Positions 34,684 through 46,976 of a stretch of DNA of 64,000 nucleotides are shown one piece after another; positions within the stretch are counted from its first letter, which is position 1; every line of letters starts with the position of its first letter. The stretch comes from an uncultured Planococcus sp. (GTDB taxonomy: Bacteria > Bacillota > Bacilli > Bacillales_A > Planococcaceae): the NCBI GenBank assembly GCA_947502505.1, contig CANNAE010000007.1, positions 1 through 64,000 of the forward strand, read 5' to 3'. Below the pieces are notes generated by a model. The model was not told the origin of the DNA and did no database searches. It worked only from the letters and a program-made list of their open reading frames with translations. The translations under genes were made by a program, and so were the position numbers.

Positions 34684-36228
34684 TTATTCTTTTTCTTTTG
34701 CCGGATGTTCGGAATGCTCGTCATAATAGCGGTAGTTTTTATGCCATTTGCCGAGCGAGAACAAGATGCCGAAGATCAAGGCTCCTGCTGCGACGGCTAC
34801 GCCGCCGAACAAGGTGAACATATTGGAATAGCCTTCATAGTTTCCAGTATCCGTGTCGAATTGCTGGAAAATGTTCAAGCGCAACAAGCCGAACATCATA
34901 TAGCCAAGAACGATTGGCGTGATGACGCCTAGGCTGAACTTCCACCAGCCGCCGAGACGGATGTCCGAAATTTCGTTTGCATGGTCTTGCAAAGTACCTG
35001 CTTTTCGCAAGATCCAAACGACCATGACAACTTCCACAAGGCCGACAGCCGCGACACCGAATTGGTTGATGTAGTAATCGGCGATATCCAAGAAGAACAA
35101 ACCGCCTTGAGTAGCGAAAAGGATGGAAATCAATGCAGCGAGACCGCCGCCGAATGCAACTGCTTTACGGCGTGAAATTCCGAATTTCTCGGTGAATCCA
35201 GCGACATAAGTTTCAGTGATCGACATAAGCGATGTCAATCCTGCAAGCGTCAATGATAGGAAGAACAGGAATCCGAAGAGCCCGTTGAACCCTGGGAATT
35301 CATTGATGATTGCCGGGAATACGACGAAGGCCAGGCCAACACCGGCAGATGCAACATCCGCTACTTCTACTCCCGATTGCGCTGCCATGAATCCAAGTAC
35401 CGCAAATACCCCGATACCGGCAAGCAACTCAAAACTTGAGTTTGCAAATCCAGTGATGAATGCGTTGTTGGTGATATCCGATTTTTTCGGAAGGTAACTC
35501 GAGTACGTAATCATGATCGCAAAAGCGACCGATAAACTGAAGAAGATATGCCCATAGGCCGCAACCCAAACGGTCGGATCCATGATGGCATCAAAATTCG
35601 GTTTGAAGAATGCTTCTAAGCCCATTGATGCCCCATCAAGCGTCACTGCTCGAATAACAATGATGATAAAGATAAGCACCAAAGTCGGGATGAAAATCCG
35701 GTTCGCCATTTCGATCCCTTTTTTGACTCCTGCAAGCAATATGCCGAGTGTGATGACCCAAACAATTACTAATGGAATGAAGATGCCCCAGACGATTCCC
35801 CCAGTTTCGCCTGGCGATACAGTCAGTTGAAGAAAATCACTGAATAGGAAGCCTTCTGTATCTTCGCCCCATGCCTGATTGAATGAGAACAGCGTGTAAC
35901 GCATCGCCCAAGCGATGATGACGGCATAATAGACCGATATGACGAACGATACGAACATCGCCCACCAACCAAGCCATTCTGCTTTCTTGCCGCTCATTCT
36001 AAAGAATGAAAGTGGTGCGGATCCGCGATAACGATGGCCGATAGTAAATTCCAGTATGAGAATCGGAATCCCGGCAGTTAAAAGAGCAAATAAATACGGT
36101 ATAAAAAATGCGCCCCCACCATTTTCATAAGCTACATACGGGAATCGCCAAATATTCCCTAACCCTACTGCTGAACCGACCGCCGCCATGATAAAACCGG
36201 CTCTCGTTCCCCATGTAGAACGTTCCAT
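34684..36228 (-). CDS. NSS-family Na+-dependent transporter, MetP-like
   Basis: A 514-residue, 12-helix NSS protein with the LeuT signature WGTRAGFIMAAVGSAVGLGNIWRFPY and a charged C-terminus. It imports amino acids with sodium; with the adjacent metS it resembles MetPS (methionine, alanine). ATG 36228 follows GGGGGAAGAG. Its sigma-A promoter is at 36318-36346. No riboswitch is visible in the leader, in contrast to metNIQ at 50482-53286. Confidence 0.88.
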   Translation of the reverse strand: MERSTWGTRAGFIMAAVGSAVGLGNIWRFPYVAYENGGGAFFIPYLFALLTAGIPILILEFTIGHRYRGSAPLSFFRMSGKKAEWLGWWAMFVSFVISVYYAVIIAWAMRYTLFSFNQAWGEDTEGFLFSDFLQLTVSPGETGGIVWGIFIPLVIVWVITLGILLAGVKKGIEMANRIFIPTLVLIFIIIVIRAVTLDGASMGLEAFFKPNFDAIMDPTVWVAAYGHIFFSLSVAFAIMITYSSYLPKKSDITNNAFITGFANSSFELLAGIGVFAVLGFMAAQSGVEVADVASAGVGLAFVVFPAIINEFPGFNGLFGFLFFLSLTLAGLTSLMSITETYVAGFTEKFGISRRKAVAFGGGLAALISILFATQGGLFFLDIADYYINQFGVAAVGLVEVVMVVWILRKAGTLQDHANEISDIRLGGWWKFSLGVITPIVLGYMMFGLLRLNIFQQFDTDTGNYEGYSNMFTLFGGVAVAAGALIFGILFSLGKWHKNYRYYDEHSEHPAKEKE

Positions 36229-36317
36229 TTCTCTTCCCCCTTTGTTTGTAACTTCCAATTTTTTAACAGAAAAATAGGAAGTTTGTTTATATTCAGATTA
36301 TTTTGGAATCTAAATTT

Positions 36318-36346
36318 AGTATAACGAGGCCCTTGTTCAAAGTAAA
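36318..36346 (-). promoter_or_regulatory. Sigma-A promoter of the metP-like gene
   Basis: Minus strand TTTACT (36341-36346), 17 bp spacer, TATACT (36318-36323), about 90 nt before the start codon. Confidence 0.6.
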
Positions 36347-36390
36347 GATAATTTCTGAAAATTTTTCAAAAAAACTATTATAACAATAAT

Positions 36391-36421
36391 AAAAAGATGG
36401 AGATAAACTATCTCCACCTTC
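36391..36421 (-). terminator. Terminator of the NhaC-type gene
   Basis: Minus-strand stem GGTGGAGATA / TATCTCCATC, 3 nt loop, then U5. Confidence 0.85.
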
Positions 36422-36427
36422 CAAATC

Positions 36428-38002
36428 TTAGTTCTGTTCATGTTTTTCCATTAAGGTTGTACGCTTAGACCAGAAAACGAATAGTATTGCCAATACAATA
36501 GCTACCGCTCCAAGAGCTAAAGGCAAGGAGCCGGTAAAGCCTATGACGATATACCCTATCGCCGCAATCGCTGCGGAGGTCAATGCATAAGGAAGCTGTG
36601 TCACCACGTGGTCCATATGGTTGCTTCCCGCGCCTGTCGAGGACAAGATGGTCGTATCCGAGATCGGCGAACAATGATCCCCAAATACGGCCCCTGCCAA
36701 CACGGCCGATAGCGAAGCGAGCAATAATTCAGGTTCTGCCTGGATCATGATCGTTCCGGCAATCGGCAGCAAGATCCCGAACGACCCCCAAGAGGTGCCC
36801 GTCGAAAATGCCATGACGCCGGCCAGTACGAACAATAGCACCGGCAGCACACTAGTCGGAACATTGCCGCGTGCGACTGCATCGGCAAGATAAGTCCCGG
36901 TTTGCAAAGCATCGATCAAATAAGTCAGCGACCATGCAAAGATCAAGATAAACACTGCGCCAGCCATCGATTGGATGCCGGCCCAGATGCCTCTACCGAT
37001 CCACTGCACTTTCGCTACTTCATTGCGCTTGATCTGGAGGGCGTATAGGATAATCGCAGCGAGTGCCCCGATGAGTCCGCCCGTGATCAAGGATAATGGC
37101 ACATCCGTGTTTTCAAAGATGAGCCAGATGTCGAATACTTCTCCGGCATTTACATACCCCGTCCAGATCATTGCGGCAACCGTCCCGACGATCAATAGCA
37201 GGATCGGCAATAACAGATCACGCACACGCCCGTGTGAGTGGCTTGGGAAATCTTCTTTCATTTCTCCGGGAATTACTTTGTCCGGATTGAACAATTGGCC
37301 TTCTGTAATCGCCAAACGCTCGTGTTTTTTCATTTCCCCGAAATCGACGTCACGGATTGCAACGAAGAGAACAATGGCAAGTGCCGCGATAACATAAAAG
37401 TTCATCGGGGCCATCCACAAGAATGCTTCCAGTGCTGAATAGTCCAGGAAGGTCTGTCCAGCCAGAATCGTGCCGATAATGCCGATGATCGCAGCGCCCC
37501 AGCTCGACACTGGAGATACGACGCAAATTGGCGCCGCCGTGGAATCGATGAAATAGGCAAGCTTTGCCCGTGATACTTTATAACGGTCCGTAATCGGGCG
37601 TGCTACTTGCCCGACCGCTAAAGCGTTGAAATAATCATCGATGAAAATCAAGATGCCGAGAAACACCGTCACCAATTTTGCGCCGCGGCGAGTTTTCACC
37701 CGCGCTGATGCCCAGTCGGCAAAGGCATGGCTGCCGCCTGACAGGCTGACGAACGCGGTAATGACGCCCAGCAATGATAAGAACAAAATGATGAAGACAT
37801 TATAAGCATTAAAGCCCTCATTCCAAAAGATGACTGCAAATGAAGTGAATAATTCATTCAATGCCTCTACAGGCGCGAATGAAGTCAGGATAAGCGCAGC
37901 CGCGACGATGCCGACACCGAGTGATAGCAATACGCGCCGTGTCAACAATACCATCGCAATCGCGATGATCGGCGGCAACACCGAAAAGATCGTATTTTCC
38001 AT
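36428..38002 (-). CDS. NhaC-superfamily transporter under lysine riboswitch control (probable lysine importer)
   Basis: A 524-residue membrane protein with about 12 helices of the NhaC/ion-transporter superfamily: IFIDDYFNALAVGQVARPITDRYKVSRAKLAYFIDSTAAPICVVSPVSSWG-type core (about 115-165) and GDHCSPISDTTILSSTGAG near the C-terminus. By name this family is Na+/H+ antiport, but the leader carries a lysine riboswitch with a terminator. L-box-controlled NhaC-type genes have been predicted to be lysine transporters (called LysW in comparative work). ATG 38002 follows GGAGG. The lysine role is inferred from regulation. Confidence 0.85.
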   Translation of the reverse strand: MENTIFSVLPPIIAIAMVLLTRRVLLSLGVGIVAAALILTSFAPVEALNELFTSFAVIFWNEGFNAYNVFIILFLSLLGVITAFVSLSGGSHAFADWASARVKTRRGAKLVTVFLGILIFIDDYFNALAVGQVARPITDRYKVSRAKLAYFIDSTAAPICVVSPVSSWGAAIIGIIGTILAGQTFLDYSALEAFLWMAPMNFYVIAALAIVLFVAIRDVDFGEMKKHERLAITEGQLFNPDKVIPGEMKEDFPSHSHGRVRDLLLPILLLIVGTVAAMIWTGYVNAGEVFDIWLIFENTDVPLSLITGGLIGALAAIILYALQIKRNEVAKVQWIGRGIWAGIQSMAGAVFILIFAWSLTYLIDALQTGTYLADAVARGNVPTSVLPVLLFVLAGVMAFSTGTSWGSFGILLPIAGTIMIQAEPELLLASLSAVLAGAVFGDHCSPISDTTILSSTGAGSNHMDHVVTQLPYALTSAAIAAIGYIVIGFTGSLPLALGAVAIVLAILFVFWSKRTTLMEKHEQN

Positions 38003-38043
38003 AATTAGATTCCTCCTATTCTTTTTGATGGTAAGGCCTAGAC

Positions 38044-38080
38044 TAAAAAAGCCGGCTCATCCAATGGATAAACCGGCTTC
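38044..38080 (-). terminator. Regulatory terminator of the lysine riboswitch
   Basis: Minus-strand AAGCCGG...TCC / GGA...CCGGCTT followed by U6, between the aptamer and the start codon, as needed for transcriptional control. Confidence 0.85.
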
Positions 38081-38111
38081 CTACAATTCGTCTGTGTGCA
38101 CAAGCATCAAA

Positions 38112-38300
38112 CAACCCTGTAGCTCTCCATCTGCAGCAAACTGCAAATGACAGTGGCATTCCTTTTCGAAATGTCCCCAATCGCCGCCTCCTTGACCCGG
38201 AGACGGAAATTTCGGCAAGCTCCCCTTTCAGATGTGGTCAACGCGGTCAACTCGCACATCCTACTGATGGAGGCTGCAGCCTCTACCCATCGATATCTAA
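38112..38300 (-). ncRNA. Lysine riboswitch (L-box) aptamer
   Basis: The minus strand carries the L-box landmarks in order: GTAGAGGCTGC, CAGTAGGA, CTGAAAGGGGAGC with TTGCCGAAA, CACTGTCA, and GGAGAGCTAC. GTAG and CTAC close the P1 stem. A promoter lies directly upstream and a U-tailed terminator downstream. High lysine should favour the terminator and switch the transporter off. Confidence 0.88.
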
Positions 38301-38309
38301 TTCATAAAA

Positions 38310-38338
38310 AGCATAGCCCAAAAAGCACAGGAAATCAA
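38310..38338 (-). promoter_or_regulatory. Promoter of the lysine riboswitch leader
   Basis: Minus strand TTGATT (38333-38338), 17 bp spacer, TATGCT (38310-38315). The predicted start is a few bases before the aptamer. Confidence 0.65.
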
Positions 38339-38364
38339 CTAACAGTCCATTTTGAATGTTTCTT

Positions 38365-39708
38365 CTATTTGACGGTTTTCATGCGAAAATAATCGCTAAA
38401 CACATCGCGCAAGAATTCCGGCATGAAATAACTCTTCGGTGCACGCTTGAGCGCGGGGAAAAAATAACCGAATGTAAACAGGTCAAGCGTCGCGAGCCGG
38501 TAAATGCGATCCGGGTCGGCCGGTTCGCCGCCCACCATCAATTGATGGTTATGCATGTCCATTCCGCTATGGATCATGCGGCCGAACACCGCCCCCCGAA
38601 AACCCATTCCTTTCAGCTCTAGCTGCGGCCAGTCTTCATTCAAAGACTGCAAGTAAATTTCCTTCAGTTCTGCGCCGCTGAGATCGATGACACACGGATT
38701 GATCGGATGCGGCAACATGCGATGGAAATCATAGCGCGTCATTTCGCCTTGCGCCATGTCTTCCATGAAAATGCCAGCGTTGAACAGCCCGCAATCCGCC
38801 GAAGCGAAAGTAACCAACGCATCGCCGAATAGCTCTGCCATCGCGGAGGGCTTGAACCACTCTGCTTTCATGGCGCGTTCATTATAAAAAACAGTCTCAG
38901 ACATCTGTTGCTTGCCGACACCCACTAAATATTCGTTGAACCCTTCATCGGCTTCTGGTAGCTGCTCAGTCTCGATCACTTCAGCAGTCATCTTGCGTGT
39001 AGCGATGTCGATTTCGATATGCCCCACATAATAGCCGAATTTACCGGCAGCACCGAGCAATGTGCCGCCGATTTCTTTTCCTTGATGGAATAGATGATGG
39101 GTATGCGCTCCCAAGATGATATCGACTTCCGGGCATTCCTCCGCCAATAGTTCATCTTCCCTGATGCCGAGATGCGACATGCAAATCAGGAAATCGACGG
39201 ACCCGCGGATTTCCGCCGCTTCCCGCTTGATCGCTTCCCTGCCGCCCGTCACTTGCCAGCCAAGGCGCCGGTAAAAAGGAGTGAATTCGGCGGTTGCCGC
39301 GATGAGCCCGATTTTCGTGCCATTTTTAGTTTCGATGATGTGGTTTGGGCTGGCCCATGTTGGCTGATTGCCATCCAAGTCCATTAAATTAGCGACCACC
39401 ACGGAAAAATCAGCCTGGTCGTACAGTTCATCAAGTTCTGCTTTCGACAGCGTGATCCCTTCGTTATTGCCGATGGTCACCGCATCGTACCCCGCCTCAT
39501 TGAGCAGTTGGACATTGCCTTTTCCGGCTGTCCCTTCGGTAAACGGATGTGAGCGGTCTGCATGGTCCCCGATGTCGAGCACCAAGCACGCATCGCCTGC
39601 TTCCTCATGCCACTCCCTGCGCTCTGTCAGCAAGCTTTGGATACGCGGCCAATGCGTGAAATGGCTATGCAAATCGTTCGTATGATAAATATGGATGATT
39701 TCACTCAT
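38365..39708 (-). CDS. yunD: Metallophosphatase / 5'-nucleotidase family protein
   Basis: A 447-residue protein of the UshA/5'-nucleotidase type but without a signal peptide, so probably cytoplasmic. Metal ligands: HTNDLHSH at the N-terminus, DIGDH, GNNEG, then SHLG and GAHTHH. A C-terminal nucleotidase domain follows (HPINPCVIDLSG, GFRGAVFGRM). It matches B. subtilis YunD; the substrate is unknown. I start at ATG 39708 (GAGGTG 6 nt upstream), not at GTG 39717. Confidence 0.9.
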   Translation of the reverse strand: MSEIIHIYHTNDLHSHFTHWPRIQSLLTERREWHEEAGDACLVLDIGDHADRSHPFTEGTAGKGNVQLLNEAGYDAVTIGNNEGITLSKAELDELYDQADFSVVVANLMDLDGNQPTWASPNHIIETKNGTKIGLIAATAEFTPFYRRLGWQVTGGREAIKREAAEIRGSVDFLICMSHLGIREDELLAEECPEVDIILGAHTHHLFHQGKEIGGTLLGAAGKFGYYVGHIEIDIATRKMTAEVIETEQLPEADEGFNEYLVGVGKQQMSETVFYNERAMKAEWFKPSAMAELFGDALVTFASADCGLFNAGIFMEDMAQGEMTRYDFHRMLPHPINPCVIDLSGAELKEIYLQSLNEDWPQLELKGMGFRGAVFGRMIHSGMDMHNHQLMVGGEPADPDRIYRLATLDLFTFGYFFPALKRAPKSYFMPEFLRDVFSDYFRMKTVK

Positions 39709-39720
39709 GTCAAACACCTC

Positions 39721-40551
39721 TTATGAACTGAAGATTCCTTCGTAAATCGATCGGAGCCCAAATATGAATAATGCAAGCCGCAATACGACAACCAGCGTCT
39801 CGGACCGGATGCTGCGATTCAGCCTCGCCCCTATCTTCGCCCCGATATAAGCAGAGGGGATGATCGCTACGGTATAGGCCCATGGCACATTCCCGAGCGA
39901 AATATGCGTCACGGAATTGACGATGGCCGATAAAAAGACCATGAGCATCGATGTTCCGACGGCGACATGAGGGGGAAATAAAAATAGCAGGATCATGGCC
40001 GGTACAAGAATGGACCCGCCGCCGATGCCGAACAAGCCGGATGCAAAACCGATGAAAAAAGTTAACGCAAGCGCAAACCACACCGGATAGCCGTAAACGT
40101 ATTCCTGATCTGTTTTGCGGTCATAAAAGCTTCTTTTCTTGCCCTTGTCGACAAACCAGCTGACCGCCTTCAAGCGGTCTCTCAATAATAGCAGAAGCGA
40201 CAAGAACACCAAGAGCAAACCGAAATATAATTGGAAAGACGGCACATCGAGACTGCGGTTAACATAGGCGCCCACAACCGTCCCCGGCGCACTGCCGAGA
40301 AAGAAAATGAAGCCGCTCCTATAATCGACAGTCCCCACTTTCATATAGGCGATCGTCGAAGACAAGCCGGTAAAAATCATCATGACGACCGACAAGCCGA
40401 CAATCTGTTGAGGGGATAAATCCGGGAACAGGCTGACCGACGAGCTGAGGAACAAAAGCGCCGGCACTAAGATGACGCCTCCACCCAGGCCGATCAGCGC
40501 GCCGACAATGCCGGAAGCCAGACCGGCCGCCAGAAGGATAAGAAAGACCAT
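39721..40551 (-). CDS. yunE: TauE/SafE family membrane exporter
   Basis: A 276-residue, eight-helix protein with two repeats (GLGGGVILVPALLF near the N-terminus, GIGGGSILVPAMILL in the second half) typical of TauE/SafE sulfite or organosulfonate exporters. The substrate is unproven. ATG 40551 overlaps the stop of the DUF72 gene in TGATG fashion, so translation is coupled. Same order as B. subtilis yunD-yunE-yunF. Confidence 0.9.
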   Translation of the reverse strand: MVFLILLAAGLASGIVGALIGLGGGVILVPALLFLSSSVSLFPDLSPQQIVGLSVVMMIFTGLSSTIAYMKVGTVDYRSGFIFFLGSAPGTVVGAYVNRSLDVPSFQLYFGLLLVFLSLLLLLRDRLKAVSWFVDKGKKRSFYDRKTDQEYVYGYPVWFALALTFFIGFASGLFGIGGGSILVPAMILLFLFPPHVAVGTSMLMVFLSAIVNSVTHISLGNVPWAYTVAIIPSAYIGAKIGARLNRSIRSETLVVVLRLALFIFGLRSIYEGIFSS

Positions 40552-41411
40552 CAAAAATCGCCTTCGAACAAGTCCAGCTGTTTCGGCGACAGCCCTTCAA
40601 ACTGCAAACTGTTCAATTCCTGGAATTCTTTGGCGTCTCCCGCAGCATGCCCGCCTGAATTATTATTGAAGATCACATACACTTGCTCTGCTTGCTGCTC
40701 GAGACGTTTCACAGCCTGGCTGATCTGCTCCAGCTCTTGCTGGTTATAATCGTATAGATAGCGCACTTCCCTCCACTTTTCAGCATTTCCGGGATTCAGC
40801 CAGCCATGGACATTGCGCCCGTGCAAACGCAGCAGCACTTTGTCATTGCGGCTCGATTCCGGTACCAGCGGAATTGACCCTTCCCCTGCCTGTGGCTCAT
40901 CGCACACGGAATGGATCAATCCATGTTCGCGGAGAAATTCCAAGGTCTTGTCTTTCATGCCGTCTGCATACCAGGACTGGTGGCGGAATTCGACCGCCAA
41001 GTCGAATTCCTGCAATTCACCGATGATCGCGCGGATTTCATCGACGTGATCTTTTTGGCAGTCGAACCACGGCGGAAATTGCAATAATACCATCGCGAGC
41101 TTGCCTGCTTCTTTCAAGGGCCGCACGGATAACCGGTAAGCTTCAAACATCTCCTCCCGGCTATCAAATGGATTCTCGCCGCGCTGATGCCCCGTCATGC
41201 CTTGATAGGCTTTTACGACGAATTGGAAATTGTCCGGCGTCTCGCGGATCCATTTGTTGATATTGCGTTCAGGCTGGACTGCGTAAAATGAAGAATCCAG
41301 CTCAACAATCGGGAAGTGGGCACTGTAGTCGGCCAATTTATCTTTTTGTTTCGACCCGGGGCTATACACATCCGGATGATCGCCCCAGCCCGTCAATCCA
41401 ACATAAATCAT
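40551..41411 (-). CDS. yunF: DUF72 family protein
   Basis: A 286-residue TIM-barrel-like DUF72 protein: IYVGLTGWGDHPDVY at the N-terminus, VVKAYQGMTGHQRG, LLQFPPWF, DLAVEFRHQSWY, VLLRLHGRN, and VIFNNNSGGHAAGDA near the end. The biochemical role of the family is not established. ATG 41411 is 1-2 helical turns after the promoter region; it heads the yunFED unit. Confidence 0.9.
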   Translation of the reverse strand: MIYVGLTGWGDHPDVYSPGSKQKDKLADYSAHFPIVELDSSFYAVQPERNINKWIRETPDNFQFVVKAYQGMTGHQRGENPFDSREEMFEAYRLSVRPLKEAGKLAMVLLQFPPWFDCQKDHVDEIRAIIGELQEFDLAVEFRHQSWYADGMKDKTLEFLREHGLIHSVCDEPQAGEGSIPLVPESSRNDKVLLRLHGRNVHGWLNPGNAEKWREVRYLYDYNQQELEQISQAVKRLEQQAEQVYVIFNNNSGGHAAGDAKEFQELNSLQFEGLSPKQLDLFEGDF

Positions 41412-41526
41412 CGTCCTGCCTCCATTTTCGTTATTATTTTATGATAGCATAGAACAAAACAGGCGTCCTTTTTGAGGTGCGTGCGCCGCTTTAGGCTTAG
41501 TTTACAATCGGCGAGGAGGTATTGAC

Positions 41527-42204
41527 ATGAACAAGGCCTGGAATACCACGGCACTTATTGCCCGCTTTGAAGGCCACCGCAATGAAAAGTTGGCCATTCA
41601 GATGGCCGCCTATATGAAACACAAATTCCCATTTTTAGGAATCCAAAAACCTTTCCGTACTGTTTTGATAAAAGCACATCTGTCGGAATACTGCCTCCCC
41701 CGTAAAGAAGAATTAAAAAACGCCGTTCGAGCGCTATATGCACTGCCAGAGCGGGAATATCAATACGCTGCCATCGACTTGCTTGAAAAAGCAAAAGCAG
41801 AATTGACACAGGGCGACTTGCCGTTTTTACGCCAATTGATCGAGTCCAATTCCTGGTGGGACAGCGTCGATGCCATCTCCCCGAAACTTGCTGGGGCTAT
41901 TGTTCTGCTCGACCGAAAAGCTGCGGCGCCGGTGATGCTCGAATGGTCGCAAGCAGACAATTTCTGGACTAACCGGGCAGCCATTTTGCACCAATTGAAG
42001 TTTAAGCAGCAAACCGATACTCATTTGCTCAGCGACATCTTGACACAGCATGTGGAATCGAATGAATTCTTCATTCAGAAATCCATCGGCTGGGCTTTGC
42101 GGGAATACGCAAAAACCGACCCGGAGTGGGTGCTGAATTTCGCAGCGGCCCAGTCACTGCGCCCATTGAGCAGGCGGGAAGCCTTGAAACACATGAAAAA
42201 ATAA
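41527..42204 (+). CDS. DNA alkylation repair protein, AlkD-like HEAT-repeat glycosylase
   Basis: A 225-residue all-helical protein of the AlkC/AlkD family, which excises alkylated bases such as 3-methyladenine and 7-methylguanine. The active-site landmarks are present: SWWDSVD (Trp111, Asp115) and the Arg in FWTNRAAIL (Arg150), corresponding to the Trp/Asp/Arg of AlkD. ATG 41527 follows GAGGAGG. It is a single gene with a shared downstream terminator. Confidence 0.88.
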   Translation: MNKAWNTTALIARFEGHRNEKLAIQMAAYMKHKFPFLGIQKPFRTVLIKAHLSEYCLPRKEELKNAVRALYALPEREYQYAAIDLLEKAKAELTQGDLPFLRQLIESNSWWDSVDAISPKLAGAIVLLDRKAAAPVMLEWSQADNFWTNRAAILHQLKFKQQTDTHLLSDILTQHVESNEFFIQKSIGWALREYAKTDPEWVLNFAAAQSLRPLSRREALKHMKK

Positions 42205-42240
42205 GCTTTGGCTTCCATAAGGGAGCCAAAGCTTATTTTT
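42201..42240. terminator. Bidirectional terminator between the alkD-like gene and the 60-residue orphan
   Basis: Stem ATAAGCTTTGGCT / AGCCAAAGCTTAT. Confidence 0.85.
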
Positions 42241-42257
42241 CACCGGGCTACAGGCTC

Positions 42258-42440
42258 TTAGAATAGCCCGCCGAGCCCACCGCCAATTTTGGATTTGGCG
42301 AGGTCCATCAATTCGTTTTTTTCGTTTTCATCGATTTTGCCGTCTTCGTATGCCTGCTTGACTTGGGTGATGATTTCTTTTGCTTCTCCCATATCGGCAT
42401 TGCTGATCTTCTCTTTTAATGCGTCAAAAGTTTGGCTCAT
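42258..42440 (-). CDS. Small helical protein of unknown function
   Basis: A 60-residue acidic protein I do not recognise. It has two helices (FDALKEKISN and EAKEIITQVKQAYED), a DGKIDENEKNEL segment that looks like half an EF-hand loop, and a glycine-rich end (GGGLGGLF). ATG 42440 follows GAGGAGGG at proper spacing, and a terminator follows the stop, so it is very likely expressed. It lies downstream of no operon; its neighbours give no clue. Confidence 0.65.
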   Translation of the reverse strand: MSQTFDALKEKISNADMGEAKEIITQVKQAYEDGKIDENEKNELMDLAKSKIGGGLGGLF

Positions 42441-42542
42441 TAGAAAAAACCCTCCTCAATTTTTAGCTTCACCCTTTGTATACCCGCTAGGAAACCGGCA
42501 AAACAACTATTAAGGACCTAGGGCAATCCCGCTATCGGCATA

Positions 42543-42576
42543 AAAAATCCCCGGCATTTTATATGCCGGGGAAAAA
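42543..42576 (-). terminator. suf operon terminator
   Basis: Minus-strand stem TCCCCGGCAT / ATGCCGGGGA followed by U6, just after sufB. Confidence 0.9.
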
Positions 42577-42579
42577 CTA

Positions 42580-43977
42580 TTAACCGATTGAGCCTTCCAT
42601 CTCGAACTTGATGAGACGGTTCATTTCGACTGCGTACTCCATCGGCAATTCTTTAGTGAATGGCTCGATGAAGCCCATGACGATCATTTCCGTCGCTTCT
42701 TGTTCAGAAACGCCGCGGCTCATCAAGTAGAACAATTGCTCTTCAGAGACTTTCGACACTTTCGCTTCGTGTTCAAGCGAAACGTTGTCGTTCATGATCT
42801 CGTTGTAAGGAATTGTATCGGATGTTGACTGGTTGTCCATAATCAATGTATCGCATTCGATGTTCGAACGTGCGCCGTCCGCTTTGCGGCCGAAATGCAC
42901 GATTCCGCGGTAGGAAACTTTCCCGCCTTGTTTCGAAATCGATTTGGATACGATGGATGAAGACGTATTTGGTGCCAAGTGGACCATTTTCGCGCCTGCA
43001 TCCTGGTGCTGGCCTTTACCGGCAATCGCAATCGACAAGGTCATGCCGCGTGCGCCTTCACCTTTAAGGAAGACGGCAGGGTATTTCATTGTCAATTTCG
43101 AACCGATATTGCCATCGATCCATTCCATTGTGCCGTTCGCGTCAACGAAAGCACGCTTCGTAACTAGGTTATAGACATTGTTCGCCCAGTTCTGGATCGT
43201 TGTATAACGGCAATATGCATCTTTTTTCACGATGATTTCAACAACTGCAGAGTGCAGTGAGTTTGTCGTGTAAACCGGTGCTGTACAGCCTTCTACGTAA
43301 TGGACGCTTGCGCCTTCGTCGACGATGATCATCGTACGCTCGAATTGGCCCATGTTTTCCGAGTTGATGCGGAAATAGGCTTGCAGCGGCGATTCCACTT
43401 TAATGCCTTTTGGTACGTAGATGAAAGAACCACCTGACCAAACAGCCGTGTTCAAGGCAGCAAATTTATTGTCTGCTGCAGGAATGACTGTCTGGAAGTT
43501 TTCTCTGAAGAGGTCTTCGTTTTCACGAAGTGCCGCATCTGTATCTTTAAAGATGATGCCCATGTCTTCAAGGTCCGCTTTCATGTTGTGGTAAACCACT
43601 TCAGATTCATATTGCGCAGAAACACCCGCGAGGTATTTTTGCTCTGCTTCAGGAATTCCCAATTTATCAAACGTACGCTTGATTTCTTCAGGAACTTCAT
43701 CCCAAGAAGTCTGGCTTGCTTCAGATGGTTTGACGTAATACGTGATTTCGTCAAAATCCAGCGAGTTCAAATCTCCGCCCCATTGCGGCATCGGCATGGA
43801 ATAAAATAGTTTCAACGCTTTCAAGCGTGATTCAAGCATCCATTCCGGTTCTTCTTTAATCTTCGAAATTTCTCTGACAATGTCTTCTGTCAGACCGCGT
43901 TTGGATCTGAAGATGGAAACGTCCTTGTCATGGAACCCATATTTATAATCTCCGATATCCGGCATTTTTTTCGCCAT
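42580..43977 (-). CDS. sufB: Fe-S cluster scaffold complex subunit SufB
   Basis: A 465-residue core subunit of the SufBCD scaffold on which clusters are assembled. Family segments: [33 protein letters not shown] with the conserved Cys, and [23 protein letters not shown]. Length is normal. ATG 43977 follows GGAGG; the frame is open upstream into sufU but without support. Last gene of sufCDSUB. Confidence 0.96.
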   Translation of the reverse strand: MAKKMPDIGDYKYGFHDKDVSIFRSKRGLTEDIVREISKIKEEPEWMLESRLKALKLFYSMPMPQWGGDLNSLDFDEITYYVKPSEASQTSWDEVPEEIKRTFDKLGIPEAEQKYLAGVSAQYESEVVYHNMKADLEDMGIIFKDTDAALRENEDLFRENFQTVIPAADNKFAALNTAVWSGGSFIYVPKGIKVESPLQAYFRINSENMGQFERTMIIVDEGASVHYVEGCTAPVYTTNSLHSAVVEIIVKKDAYCRYTTIQNWANNVYNLVTKRAFVDANGTMEWIDGNIGSKLTMKYPAVFLKGEGARGMTLSIAIAGKGQHQDAGAKMVHLAPNTSSSIVSKSISKQGGKVSYRGIVHFGRKADGARSNIECDTLIMDNQSTSDTIPYNEIMNDNVSLEHEAKVSKVSEEQLFYLMSRGVSEQEATEMIVMGFIEPFTKELPMEYAVEMNRLIKFEMEGSIG

Positions 43978-43997
43978 CGTCGTTCCTCCGTTCTCTG

Positions 43998-46958
<2,961 letters not shown>

Positions 46959-46976
46959 GTTAGTCTCTCCTTCCAA

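Noticed and set aside
36259..36390. SAM or lysine riboswitch before the metP-like gene
   Set aside because: Leader is A/T-rich with no S-box or L-box core; only a promoter is visible.
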